A stretch of 64,000 nucleotides of DNA, from the NCBI RefSeq assembly GCF_036322705.1, contig NZ_AP027270.1, forward strand, positions 2,791,501 to 2,855,500, written 5' to 3'. The stretch comes from Maricaulis maris (GTDB lineage Bacteria; Pseudomonadota; Alphaproteobacteria; Caulobacterales; Maricaulaceae). Numbering within the stretch: the stretch's first letter is position 1; the number at the start of each line of letters is the position of its first letter. The notes beneath the pieces were generated by a model. The model worked only from the letters and a program-made list of their open reading frames with translations. It did not search any database and had not been told where the DNA came from. Below, one piece after another: positions 26,876 to 35,838 of this stretch. Position numbers and translations under genes: made by a program.

Positions 26876-27553
26876 TCAAAGACCGGTGAAGACCTGAAAG
26901 GCCCGCAGCAGTGGGTCGTCGAAGCGAAGCTTGCCCTGGGTCAGTGCGAGGCAGACGCAGACGCCATTCTCGCCGATCCGGATATCATGCTCGATATCGG
27001 GATGCGCTTCCTCGACATCGCCGCGGCGATATTCCTGGTCGCCATCCCAGAAGCTGCCCTTGAGCACCAAGGTCAGCTCGGATCCCTTGTGACCATGATG
27101 CGGAATGGAAACACCCGGCTCGGCCTTGAGCAACCAAAGGCGGGTATCATCCTCGCCACGCCACAGGATCGCCTTGCGCAGTCCCGGGCCGAGAAACTCC
27201 CACTTCACCTTGACGCCGGTGCGCATCAGATAGCTCGCGAGGGCTGGTGGCAGGTCGACGCCATCCAGCGCACGGGGCAGCGCCGCCACATCATCGCGGG
27301 TTTCGACATCGGCATCGACATCCGTGTCGGCCAGGGCCAGAAGCTCGTCAGCGCTGAACGGCAGCGGCTCACCAACCGGCAGCTGATCCAGCAAGGCACC
27401 GCCAATCGTGTCGAGGCGGGCAATCCGGTCCTCGGCTTCCGTGTTCAGTTCAATATGTGAACGTACCAGCACACGCTCAGCCTCGCTCACCAGCGAACCG
27501 GCGGCGTAATCCAGATACCAAGCGTCGTCGAGTACGTGACCGCGTTGGGTCAT
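26876..27553 (-). CDS. ChrR-like anti-sigma factor (cupin), lacking the usual zinc cysteines
   Basis: A 225-residue partner of the ECF sigma factor encoded just upstream (4-base overlap). The N-terminal anti-sigma domain shows H6, DDAWYLDYAAGSL and H33, but the two cysteines that complete the zinc site in Rhodobacter ChrR (His-x3-Cys-x2-Cys) are replaced by Asn37 and Ala40. The C-terminal cupin keeps the metal ligands H153, H155, E159 and H189. ChrR proteins hold the sigma factor until singlet oxygen or peroxides act on them. Here zinc may be bound differently or not at all in the sigma-binding half. Confidence 0.87.
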   Translation of the reverse strand: MTQRGHVLDDAWYLDYAAGSLVSEAERVLVRSHIELNTEAEDRIARLDTIGGALLDQLPVGEPLPFSADELLALADTDVDADVETRDDVAALPRALDGVDLPPALASYLMRTGVKVKWEFLGPGLRKAILWRGEDDTRLWLLKAEPGVSIPHHGHKGSELTLVLKGSFWDGDQEYRRGDVEEAHPDIEHDIRIGENGVCVCLALTQGKLRFDDPLLRAFQVFTGL

Positions 27554-28134
27554 GCCATGTCTCCAAGGGTAGTTTTCAGCTTGCCCATGGCGAGCCGTAT
27601 GCGTGATTTGACAGTACCGAGCGGCAATTCAAGTCGCTCGGCGATTTCGCTGTGGGAGAGGCCTTCTGTGAAAGCCATATCCACCACCTGACGCTGGTCA
27701 GGTGAAAGGGTTTGCAGCGCCAGCCCGACCGTGTCGGCGGCCTCGGCCTGCTCGAACAGATCGTCCGCAGCCGGCGTCGGCACGGGCTGCAGGGACGGAT
27801 CTGTCTCGTCCATCCGGCTGGCCCGCTGGACCTTGCGGAAATGGTCGATGTGCTGATTGCGCGCAATGGTGTAGATCCATGTCGACGCGCCGGCCTTCGC
27901 GGGATCGTAGCCACTTGCCCGACGCCAGATCGCCAGCATGACGTCCTGGGTGAGATCATCGGCCAGCGCCGGTGTGAGCCGGCGGTTCAACAGGAAGGCC
28001 CGGATCCGCGGCGCAAAATGGTCGAACAGCACGCGGAACGCCGCGCGGTCACGCGACTGCCCCACCTGCACGAGCAGATCAGACAATTTCCGGCTTTCGA
28101 CCGAAGCGATCGGCCGGTCAGTCAGATCCGTCAT
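27550..28134 (-). CDS. ECF RNA polymerase sigma factor (ECF11/RpoE-ChrR type)
   Basis: A 194-residue extracytoplasmic-function sigma factor: region 2 with LADDLTQDVMLAIWRRASGYD and STWIYTIARNQHIDHFRK, and region 4 with LSHSEIAERLELPLGTVKSRIRLAMGKL given in short here as the helix-turn-helix. ATG 28134 follows GGGGAAGGGG; the open frame extends 35 codons upstream through the promoter. It is paired with a ChrR-like anti-sigma and faces an operon for lipid modification. Both sides carry TGATCC-N16-CGTA, so autoregulation is likely. Confidence 0.93.
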   Translation of the reverse strand: MTDLTDRPIASVESRKLSDLLVQVGQSRDRAAFRVLFDHFAPRIRAFLLNRRLTPALADDLTQDVMLAIWRRASGYDPAKAGASTWIYTIARNQHIDHFRKVQRASRMDETDPSLQPVPTPAADDLFEQAEAADTVGLALQTLSPDQRQVVDMAFTEGLSHSEIAERLELPLGTVKSRIRLAMGKLKTTLGDMA

Positions 28135-28212
28135 GCGCCCCTTCCCCGGGTGGTTTGCCCGGGCCTGAGCCGGACGAATGGATATCTGGGCTGCAGCGTA
28201 CATGCTTTGCCA

Positions 28213-28238
28213 TACGAAGACAGGTGGCCAGCGGATCA
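28213..28238 (-). promoter_or_regulatory. ECF-type promoter for the sigma/anti-sigma operon
   Basis: Minus strand TGATCC (28238-28233), 16-base spacer, CGTATG starting at 28216. The -35 element equals the TGATCC known for Rhodobacter RpoE (from memory). It lies about 80 bases ahead of the sigma ATG and mirrors the promoter of the divergent operon. Confidence 0.7.
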
Positions 28239-28299
28239 CTTCGCTGTCGAGACCGGCAAACAGGCACCTCTGACTTTATGTACTGCGCGCGTACGTCTG

Positions 28300-28325
28300 T
28301 GATCCGTCGGTGTCTGCGATGCGTA
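28300..28325 (+). promoter_or_regulatory. ECF-type promoter for the FAD oxidoreductase-DUF1365-cfa operon
   Basis: TGATCC (28300-28305), 16-base spacer, CGTACC beginning at 28322; same elements and spacing as the divergent promoter 62 bases away. It lies 43 bases ahead of the ATG at 28369, leaving a leader of about 35 bases. Confidence 0.72.
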
Positions 28326-28368
28326 CCTGTGTTCACGAGACGCCGGAATTTCAGACGCGAGACCCTGC

Positions 28369-29721
28369 ATGTCCAATGAGACCCATCGCCGCATCGCCAT
28401 CATCGGTTCCGGCATAGCCGGCCTGAGCGCCGCGTGGCGCCTGTCGCAGAACCATGAAGTGACACTCTTCGAGGCCGCTGACCGTCTCGGTGGTCACGCC
28501 AACACGGCCCGGATCACCCTCGAGGGAACGGAATTCGGCGTCGACACGGGTTTCATCGTCTATAACCCGAAAAACTATCCGAACTTCATTGAAATGCTGG
28601 ACCAGCTAGGCGTCGAGACCGCGGAGAGCGACATGTCGTTCGCGGCCTCCATCGGCAATGGCGGATTCGAATACTCCTCCAACCCGTCCGGCCTGTTCGC
28701 ACAGCGCCGCAACCTGCTACGCCCGCGCATGTGGCGCATGATCGCCGACATCCTGCGCCTCAACCGCCATGCCCGCGAACCCGACAGCGCCGAGACCACC
28801 CTGACGCTCGACGAGTTCCTTCAGCAGAAAGGCTATTCGCGGGCCTTCCGCGAGGACCACATCCTGCCGATGTGCGCAGCCATCTGGTCGTCCCCGGTTG
28901 ACCAGATGCGCGGCTTCCCGGCCGGTGCCTTTTTCCGCTTCTTCCTCAATCACGGCCTTTTGCAACTCACCGACCGGCCGCTCTGGCGGACCATTGCCGG
29001 AGGCAGCCAGTCCTATGTCCGTGCCCTGGCCGACGCGATCAAGGGCACGATCGCGCTGAACGCGCCGGTCCGCGCCATCACCCGAACCGCCGATGGCGTG
29101 TCGCTGACACTTGGCGATGGCAGCACGGCGGTTTTCGACGACGTCGTGATGGCCTGTCATTCCGACCAGGCCCTGGCCATGGTCGCCGACGCCGATGCCG
29201 AGGAGACGGCGCTGCTATCCGCCATCCGCTACCGGCCCAATACGGCTGTCCTTCATACGGATACCCGGCTTATGCCGCGGCGGCGCTCGGCCTGGGCGAG
29301 CTGGAACTATCTCGAGCGTCGTCGTGGCGACACCAATGAGATCAGCCTGACCTACTGGATGAATCGCCTGCAGCCGCTGCCGGTCGAGACCCCGGTCCTG
29401 GTCACCCTCAATCCCCAGACCGAAATCGATCCGGAGCGTATCCTGCGTACCGACCAGTATGACCATCCAGTCTTCGACCGGGCCGCGATCGACGCCCAGT
29501 CCGCGATCGGTGCCATTCAGGGTCGTGGCGGTTTGTGGTATTGTGGCGCTTGGCTCGGATCAGGCTTCCACGAAGACGGTTTGCAGTCCGGCCTGCTGGT
29601 CGCTGAAGCGCTTGGCGCCCCGGCGCGAGGCTGGTCACACGCGGAGATGAATGCCCGCATCGCCTGGCCCGAGCACAAGGGCGCTGGCGCAACGGAACAG
29701 GTCGCAGTCGCCGCAGAATGA
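28369..29721 (+). CDS. FAD-dependent amine oxidase-type oxidoreductase
   Basis: A 450-residue flavoprotein with the dinucleotide motif IAIIGSGIAGLSAAWRLS, then a GGHANTARI stretch and C-terminal YCGAWLGSGFHEDG for FAD. It belongs to the group of NAD/FAD-binding proteins that travel with DUF1365 and cyclopropane-fatty-acid synthase in RpoE-ChrR regulons. In some bacteria this trio is implicated in fatty-acid modification such as furan fatty acids; its exact reaction is not settled. First gene of a three-gene operon; the next gene overlaps by 4 bases. Confidence 0.88.
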   Translation: MSNETHRRIAIIGSGIAGLSAAWRLSQNHEVTLFEAADRLGGHANTARITLEGTEFGVDTGFIVYNPKNYPNFIEMLDQLGVETAESDMSFAASIGNGGFEYSSNPSGLFAQRRNLLRPRMWRMIADILRLNRHAREPDSAETTLTLDEFLQQKGYSRAFREDHILPMCAAIWSSPVDQMRGFPAGAFFRFFLNHGLLQLTDRPLWRTIAGGSQSYVRALADAIKGTIALNAPVRAITRTADGVSLTLGDGSTAVFDDVVMACHSDQALAMVADADAEETALLSAIRYRPNTAVLHTDTRLMPRRRSAWASWNYLERRRGDTNEISLTYWMNRLQPLPVETPVLVTLNPQTEIDPERILRTDQYDHPVFDRAAIDAQSAIGAIQGRGGLWYCGAWLGSGFHEDGLQSGLLVAEALGAPARGWSHAEMNARIAWPEHKGAGATEQVAVAAE

Positions 29722-30494
29722 AACCTTGCCCCGCCTCCCTCCTTGTCGGCCAGGTCGGACACACCCGACGCACGCCCCGGCATCACAGCCTGCGCTATCG
29801 AATGGCCTCCGTGCTGCTCGATATCGACGGGCCGGAGGCACCGCCATCACGCGGCTGGGTGTTCGGCTTCAATCGACCGGCCCTGGTAAGCCTGCAAACC
29901 CGGGACTACGGGCCGGGCGACAGACCGTTGCGCGAGTGGGTCGAGACGCGCCTCAGGGAGGCCGGCCTGAACGAGCCGGTCGGACGCATCCAGCTCCTGG
30001 CGGCACCACGCATTCTCGGCCTGGCCTTCAATCCCGTCTCGGTGTTTTTCGCCCATGCGCCGAGCGGCAAGTTGATCGGCCTCATCTTCGAGGTCAGCAA
30101 TTTTCACAATGGCCGCTGTGCCTATGCCTTCCCGGTTGGCGCGCAGGGCGACGCAGATGAAGCCGTGCGCTTCCAGACGTCCAAGCGGTTCTTTGTTTCA
30201 CCCTTCAACCCGGTGGACGGCGAGTACCAGTTCCGTCTGGGCCGGGACCAGGACAGTTATCGACTGGGCATCCAGTTCATCCGCGAGGGCGAGGTCGTCC
30301 TGAGTGCCGTTCACACGGCCCGGATGGAGCCGCTCGAGCCCGCCGCCCTGCGGCACGCGGCCGGACTTGTCGCGACCAATACGGCTCGCATTTTTTTTGG
30401 TATCCTGTGGGAAGCGCTCAGATTGCGCCTGAAAGGGCTGACGATGTTTGCGCCTCGTCGCGGGACCATTGACACCATGCCGGGGAGGCATTGA
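29718..30494 (+). CDS. DUF1365 family protein
   Basis: A 258-residue protein with the family signatures VGHTRRTPRHHSLRYRM and FNPVSVFF. Function unknown; it is nearly always between a flavin oxidoreductase and a cyclopropane-fatty-acid synthase, as here, and is thought to take part in lipid modification under oxidative stress. ATGA overlap with the preceding gene, TGATG overlap with the following one, so all three are translationally coupled. Confidence 0.9.
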   Translation: MKPCPASLLVGQVGHTRRTPRHHSLRYRMASVLLDIDGPEAPPSRGWVFGFNRPALVSLQTRDYGPGDRPLREWVETRLREAGLNEPVGRIQLLAAPRILGLAFNPVSVFFAHAPSGKLIGLIFEVSNFHNGRCAYAFPVGAQGDADEAVRFQTSKRFFVSPFNPVDGEYQFRLGRDQDSYRLGIQFIREGEVVLSAVHTARMEPLEPAALRHAAGLVATNTARIFFGILWEALRLRLKGLTMFAPRRGTIDTMPGRH

Positions 30495-31735
30495 TGGACG
30501 CGTACAGTAACAAGAGTGAGGCCCGAGCGGGTCAACCGTCATACCTGCAGGCCTTTGCGGCGAAGCAGATCACGAACGCGTTGTCCGGCCTGACATCCTT
30601 CCGTCTGCGCGTGGAGTTGCCGGGTGGCTATCGCTTCATGGTCGGGCCGGAGCAGGCCGAGACTGCCGCCGACTGGACAATCCATCGCTGGAATGCCTTG
30701 CTGCGGATCGCGGCGAGTGGCGTTCTCGGCTTCTCGGAAGGCTTCGTGAATGACGAGTGGCGGACCACCAATCTGCCCGCGCTGCTGACCGCGCTCGCCC
30801 AGGAACTCGACAAGGTTTCAGCAGCGCGCGGCAATCGCGGCCCGAGCCGGTTGCTCGCCCGGGTGCAGCACTGGATGAACGCCAATACGCGTCGGGGTAG
30901 TCGCCGCAATATTTCCTTCCACTATGATCTTGGTAACGCCTTCTATCAGCAGTGGCTGGATGAAAGCATGACCTACTCCTCGGCGATCTATGAAGCCGAT
31001 GATGAGAGCCTTGCCGACGCCCAGGCCCGCAAATATCGCCGGATCTGTGAGAGCCTGCAGCTCAAGCCCGGCGACCGGATTCTCGAAATCGGGTGCGGCT
31101 GGGGCGGATTTGCCGAGGTCGCCATCCGCGACTTCGGGTGCCACGTCACGGGGCTCACCCTGTCGAAGGAGCAACTCGATTTCGCACAGGCCCGGCTCGA
31201 GGCCGCGGGGCTGTCGGACCAGGCTGATCTGCGGCTTCAGGACTACCGGGATGTCGACGAGCACTTCGATGCGATCGCCTCGATCGAGATGTTTGAAGCC
31301 GTCGGGGAAGCCCACTGGCCGGTCTATTTCCGCCAGCTTCAGGCCTGTCTCAAGCCGGGAGGCCGCGCCGCGCTGCAGGTCATCACCATCCGCGAGAGCG
31401 ATTTCGAGGACTACAAGTCATCGGTCGACTTCATCCAGAAATACGTCTTCCCCGGCGGCATGCTGCCACCCGTTCCGCACCTTGAAGCCCTGGCCGTCGA
31501 GGCCGGCCTGGCTCCGATCGACAGCAAGATGTTCGCCGACGGCTATGCCCGAACCCTGTCCGCCTGGCATCGGGCCTATCGCGCGAGCTGGCCGGATATC
31601 GAGGCGATGGGCTTCGACGACCGCTTTGACCGGATCTGGCAATTCTACCTCGCCTATTGCGAGGCCGGATTCCGGACCGGTCGCATCGATGTCGGGCAAT
31701 TTGTCTATGCCAAGCCGGAGCATGACGCCGTCTAG
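30494..31735 (+). CDS. cfa: Cyclopropane-fatty-acid-phospholipid synthase
   Basis: SAM-dependent methyltransferase acting on unsaturated acyl chains of membrane phospholipids. It is 413 residues. NISFHYDLGNAFYQQWLD and MTYSSAIY are the family signature, and ILEIGCGWGGFAE is the SAM site; the catalytic region YKSSVDFIQKYVFPGGMLP follows. ATG 30494 overlaps the DUF1365 stop and has GGGGAGG upstream. Terminal gene of the sigma-controlled operon; membrane modification fits a singlet-oxygen response. Confidence 0.94.
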   Translation: MDAYSNKSEARAGQPSYLQAFAAKQITNALSGLTSFRLRVELPGGYRFMVGPEQAETAADWTIHRWNALLRIAASGVLGFSEGFVNDEWRTTNLPALLTALAQELDKVSAARGNRGPSRLLARVQHWMNANTRRGSRRNISFHYDLGNAFYQQWLDESMTYSSAIYEADDESLADAQARKYRRICESLQLKPGDRILEIGCGWGGFAEVAIRDFGCHVTGLTLSKEQLDFAQARLEAAGLSDQADLRLQDYRDVDEHFDAIASIEMFEAVGEAHWPVYFRQLQACLKPGGRAALQVITIRESDFEDYKSSVDFIQKYVFPGGMLPPVPHLEALAVEAGLAPIDSKMFADGYARTLSAWHRAYRASWPDIEAMGFDDRFDRIWQFYLAYCEAGFRTGRIDVGQFVYAKPEHDAV

Positions 31736-31885
31736 AGGCGTCAGAGAAACCGGGATCATGCATGAAATATGATCAATTGCTCGCTCATTAGCTGCAATTT
31801 TGCTCAAATTCCGCGACCCGGCTGACGATAGTTTTACCTGTTCCCGCCATCATCCTCCATCCAACACGACCGACAGGTGGACTGG

Positions 31886-34027
31886 ATGGTACGGACACTC
31901 GACAGCACTTTGGGGCGCTACATCAATGTGGCGACGCTGGTGAGTCTGATTGCCTCCGTCCTGACGATCTATTTCTTCGTCGGTGCCCTGAACCGCAATG
32001 CGGCGCAGAATGACCGCCAGCTGCTGACCGCAGGCATCGAGGCGGCCTCCCGCCAGAACGAGGCGTGGGTCGCTGACTATGGCTGGTGGGGCGAGCTGCG
32101 CGACTTCTGGGACGGCGAACGCAAGGACATACTGACCAACAGTCTGGCCTCGGCCTTCTCCGATCACAGCGCCTTTGACTTTGTGGCGATCGTCGGTACC
32201 GACGACTTGCGGAGCATGGCCTGGCATCGCGAATCCGGTGAACGGGTCCGGACCGATCTTCTGACCCACGAAGCCGTCAGCGGCCTGCGCACCGACCTTG
32301 AGCACGGCTATGACGAGAACCGCTTCATCGCCACCCATTTTCTGAAAGTCGACGGGCAGGCCTACCTCGCCTCGGTGTCGGTCATTGGCGAATTCGATGA
32401 CCGCACGGCCCTGACAGACCCGGCCCGCGACCCGATCATGATTATCGGCACTGCAATCGACGAGACCTTCCTGGCGGAGCTGGAAGACGTCTTTCTGGTC
32501 TCACAGGTCAGCCTCCATGACGCCGCCATGCCCCGAAACGCCAATGGCCTCGAGGTTCGGGATGATAACGGCCATTTGATCGGATGGCTGGATTGGCAAG
32601 CCTCCCGCCCCGGGCTGGACACCTTGCGTCTCGCCTTCGTGCCGCTGCTCGCCTACATCCTCGCCTTCTTTGCCGGCGCGCAGCTGATCGCCTTCAAGGC
32701 CCGGGCGCTGGCGCGCCATGCCTCCAGCAATGAGAAGCGCGCCATCATCGCGGCCGGTACAGACAATCTGAGCGGACTGCCGAACCGGCTCGGCTTCACC
32801 AGTTTCATCGAGAGCGAGGCTGCGACGCGGGCCGCCCAGCGCGGCGATGCCGCGGTAATCTATATTGATCTGAACGGCTTCAAGGCCGTCAATGACAAGG
32901 CCGGGCACCGGGCCGGCGATGATGTCATTCGCCGTGTGGCGCACCGCTTCCGCGGAGCCGTGGCTGACGACATTCACATTGCGCGGATCGGGGGCGATGA
33001 ATTTGCCTGCGCCCTGATTGGTGAAGACAAGGCCGGCGCGGCCCTGGAGATCGCCAGCAGCCTGGGCGACAGTCTCGCCACCCCGTTCGAGATCGACGGT
33101 CGGCAGTTCGAGATTGGCGCGGCCATCGGGATTGCCCACTGCGAAGGCGGAGACCCCAAGCCGTTCAGCCAACTCATCCATGACGCCGACCTGGCCATGT
33201 ATCGCGCGAAATCCGACCAGCTCGACAAGCCGCTGGTCTTCAACGCCAGCCTTGGCCTCGAGGCCGATGCACGGCGGGCCCTTGAAGCGGACATCGAAGC
33301 CGGGCTGGATCGCAACGAATTCTTCGTCGTCTATCAACCGATCGCACGCGCCTGCGATGGCAGCACAGCGTCGGTCGAGGCCCTGCTCCGCTGGGAGCAT
33401 CCGACCCGTGGCGCGGTGCCGCCCGATGTTTTCATCCCGGTGGCCGAGGATTCCAAGCTGATCCGCCGGCTCGGGGATTTCGTCGTCCGCGCGGTCTGCG
33501 AGGAGATCGGCCCCGGCGCCCCCTACACCGTCTCGATCAACCTCTCCCCGGCGCAGCTCAATGACAGCCGTCTCTGCGAACGCTACCTGCGTGAACTGCA
33601 GGCCCACGGCATGACGTCGGCCAGTGTCGAGTTCGAGCTGACGGAGACGGTTCTGGTTGAGGATTTTGATCAGGCACAGGCGCGGCTCATGGAGCTCCAT
33701 GACGCCGGTTTCCGGGTCAATCTGGACGACTTCGGCACCGGCTTTGCCTCAATGGGCTATCTCCACATGTTGCCCTTCTCGAAGATCAAGATCGACAAGT
33801 CCTTCGTCCAGACCATCGGCCGCGGCGAAGGTCCCAACAAGATGCTGCAGGCCCTCGCTCTGCTCGGCGACGCCCTGTCGCTCGACATGGTCGCCGAAGG
33901 GGTCGAGACCGAGGGGCAGGCCGCCATGCTGCGCCTGCTCGGCTTCGAATACCTGCAAGGCTGGCATTTCGGCCATCCACTGCGCGCAGAGCAGCTGAGA
34001 ACCCGCAAGTCGAGCGCCGCAGCCTGA
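31886..34027 (+). CDS. Membrane-bound GGDEF-EAL protein with CHASE4-like sensor
   Basis: A 713-residue c-di-GMP enzyme. Two membrane segments (VSLIASVLTIYFFVGAL and LRLAFVPLLAYILAFFAGAQLI) enclose a periplasmic sensor of about 220 residues resembling CHASE4 (ADYGWWGELRDF). The GGDEF site is intact at about 369-373 (RIGGDEFACAL), as is the EAL site at 498 (SVEALLRWEHP) with ELTETVL, LDDFGTGFASM and KIDKSFVQ. It may therefore both make and break c-di-GMP. ATG 31886 has AGG eight bases upstream; a GTG three codons earlier is the alternative. Single gene. Confidence 0.92.
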   Translation: MVRTLDSTLGRYINVATLVSLIASVLTIYFFVGALNRNAAQNDRQLLTAGIEAASRQNEAWVADYGWWGELRDFWDGERKDILTNSLASAFSDHSAFDFVAIVGTDDLRSMAWHRESGERVRTDLLTHEAVSGLRTDLEHGYDENRFIATHFLKVDGQAYLASVSVIGEFDDRTALTDPARDPIMIIGTAIDETFLAELEDVFLVSQVSLHDAAMPRNANGLEVRDDNGHLIGWLDWQASRPGLDTLRLAFVPLLAYILAFFAGAQLIAFKARALARHASSNEKRAIIAAGTDNLSGLPNRLGFTSFIESEAATRAAQRGDAAVIYIDLNGFKAVNDKAGHRAGDDVIRRVAHRFRGAVADDIHIARIGGDEFACALIGEDKAGAALEIASSLGDSLATPFEIDGRQFEIGAAIGIAHCEGGDPKPFSQLIHDADLAMYRAKSDQLDKPLVFNASLGLEADARRALEADIEAGLDRNEFFVVYQPIARACDGSTASVEALLRWEHPTRGAVPPDVFIPVAEDSKLIRRLGDFVVRAVCEEIGPGAPYTVSINLSPAQLNDSRLCERYLRELQAHGMTSASVEFELTETVLVEDFDQAQARLMELHDAGFRVNLDDFGTGFASMGYLHMLPFSKIKIDKSFVQTIGRGEGPNKMLQALALLGDALSLDMVAEGVETEGQAAMLRLLGFEYLQGWHFGHPLRAEQLRTRKSSAAA

Positions 34028-34060
34028 TGGCTGTCGCGGGAGCCCGGTCATCCGGCCCCG

Positions 34061-35584
34061 TCAGCTGATCGCGTTCTCGGCGGCCGTTGCCCGCGCACGC
34101 CGCTGATTGCGCTTGGTCAGGCTGGCGTGCAGACGCGCATGCCGGAAGGGTGTCAGCGGATAACTCCAGATCAGCGGCACCGACAGGGCGTAGAGCGCGA
34201 TCGGGCCGACGCAATAAACCAGCCGGAGCGACAACACCCCGATATCGGTCGAGGCATCGACACCACCCGAAGCATGATAGCCAAGCAGACCCACGATATT
34301 CAGTGCGAGACCGGTAAAGATCGCGGCGGCCAGCTTCTCCGACAGGCCCAGTACGGCAAAATAGGTTCCGGCCCGGCGTCCGCCCGAGCGCGCGCTGTCG
34401 ATGTCGACGACGTCAGCCAGCATGGCCAATGGCAGGAATTGCAGGCCACCAAAGGCGAAGCCCTTGAGCAGGAAGAGGCAGAAGAAAGCGAAATAATCGC
34501 CGCGACCGAGGAGCAGGTTGCAGGCGCTGACAACGCTGACAAATCCCAGCGTCACCATGAAGGCGCGGTGCTTGCCGATCTTCCTGCCCAGCCAGAGCCA
34601 GAACGGGATCGCCGCGATCCCCGAGATGAAATACAGGAAATAGGCCGCGCCGATGGTCGGAATGCCGATGATGTCGCGGATGAAGAAGAGCGACACCGCA
34701 TTGCGCAGGCTCTCGCCGGCGATCACCAGGAAAGCGATGATCAGCACCCGGCGCATCGGACCATTGCGCCAGAGATGGCGGAAACCCTCGATCATCGGAA
34801 CGCGCTCACGCAGGGCGGGCGGCGGTTCCTTGACGGTGGTCAGGATCAAGAGTGTGAGGATCGGGACCGCAACGATCATCGCATAGGCCAGCCCCATCAG
34901 GACGGGGCCGGTCAGGGCGGCCCGGCTGGTCGGCGTCCGGGTCATCAGCTCACCGGTGAAGGCCCCGGTCACGTCACGCCAGATCGCCGCGAAGATCTCG
35001 GTCACGGCCCCGCCATCGGCGAAGATCTCGATGATCATGGGGACGGCAGCGGCCAGCAGCAGGCCCGTCAGATAGTAGAATTCCCGCGCCGCCGTGACCT
35101 GGCTGCGGACATGGTAATTGCCGGACAGTTCCGCCCCCCAGGCCCGGAAGGGGATCTGGATCATGGTGGCGCTGGCAAAGAACAGGGTCAGCCAGACCAG
35201 GAAATAGACGAGGCCGGCCCCCTCCGGCGGGACAAAGAGAAACCAGGTCGAGACCATCAGCGCCGGTGCGCCGAGGGCGATGTAGGGCTTGCGGCGACCG
35301 AAGCGTGTCCGGCCGCGGTCAGAGATTTCACCCATCAACGGATCGGTGAACACATCGGTGAAGCGGGCAATCATGATGATCAGGCCGATCACCGACAGGG
35401 AGATGCCGAGATGACCGGCATAGTGGGCCGGCAGCCAGATCGCGAGCGGATAGCTGTAGATCGCCAGCGGCAACGCCAAAGACCCATGCAGGAAAATCGT
35501 AGAGCGCTTGACCTCGGGCACACCGTTTTCGTCGGTCGCAACAGATGGCGTCGCGGCCGGTTCGGCCGTCGCGTCTGCGCTCAT
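34061..35584 (-). CDS. MFS transporter, GPH (glycoside-pentoside-hexuronide) symporter type
   Basis: A 507-residue inner-membrane symporter with about 12 helices. The loop DVFTDPLMGEISDRGRTRFGRRKPY is the GPH/MelB signature (quoted here as DVFTDPLMGEISD and RTRFGRRKPY), followed by the typical PFRAWGAEL. Start at ATG 35584 with GGGAGGA upstream. Substrate unknown; a galactoside or other glycoside is usual for the family. No glycosidase lies next to it. Confidence 0.85.
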   Translation of the reverse strand: MSADATAEPAATPSVATDENGVPEVKRSTIFLHGSLALPLAIYSYPLAIWLPAHYAGHLGISLSVIGLIIMIARFTDVFTDPLMGEISDRGRTRFGRRKPYIALGAPALMVSTWFLFVPPEGAGLVYFLVWLTLFFASATMIQIPFRAWGAELSGNYHVRSQVTAAREFYYLTGLLLAAAVPMIIEIFADGGAVTEIFAAIWRDVTGAFTGELMTRTPTSRAALTGPVLMGLAYAMIVAVPILTLLILTTVKEPPPALRERVPMIEGFRHLWRNGPMRRVLIIAFLVIAGESLRNAVSLFFIRDIIGIPTIGAAYFLYFISGIAAIPFWLWLGRKIGKHRAFMVTLGFVSVVSACNLLLGRGDYFAFFCLFLLKGFAFGGLQFLPLAMLADVVDIDSARSGGRRAGTYFAVLGLSEKLAAAIFTGLALNIVGLLGYHASGGVDASTDIGVLSLRLVYCVGPIALYALSVPLIWSYPLTPFRHARLHASLTKRNQRRARATAAENAIS

Positions 35585-35838
35585 AATTTTCCTCCCAGTA
35601 CCCTCGGTCGTATTTGTTTTATTGATCAATCAACCGATTTTCCAAATTTGAGTATGCTGAGCCGTCGCTGTCAAATGAATCAGGAAAAAATCCACAGCCT
35701 GCGCTTCCGGCACTCATGGGAGGAGCAGCCTGCGCCGACGATTTCCCGCCAAGCGACAGACCGGACAGCTTTGATCCTTGCCGTTTCGGGCCGGGCTGGC
35801 GCAGATAGGCACACGCCCTTCGCTGCCCGGACGATGCC

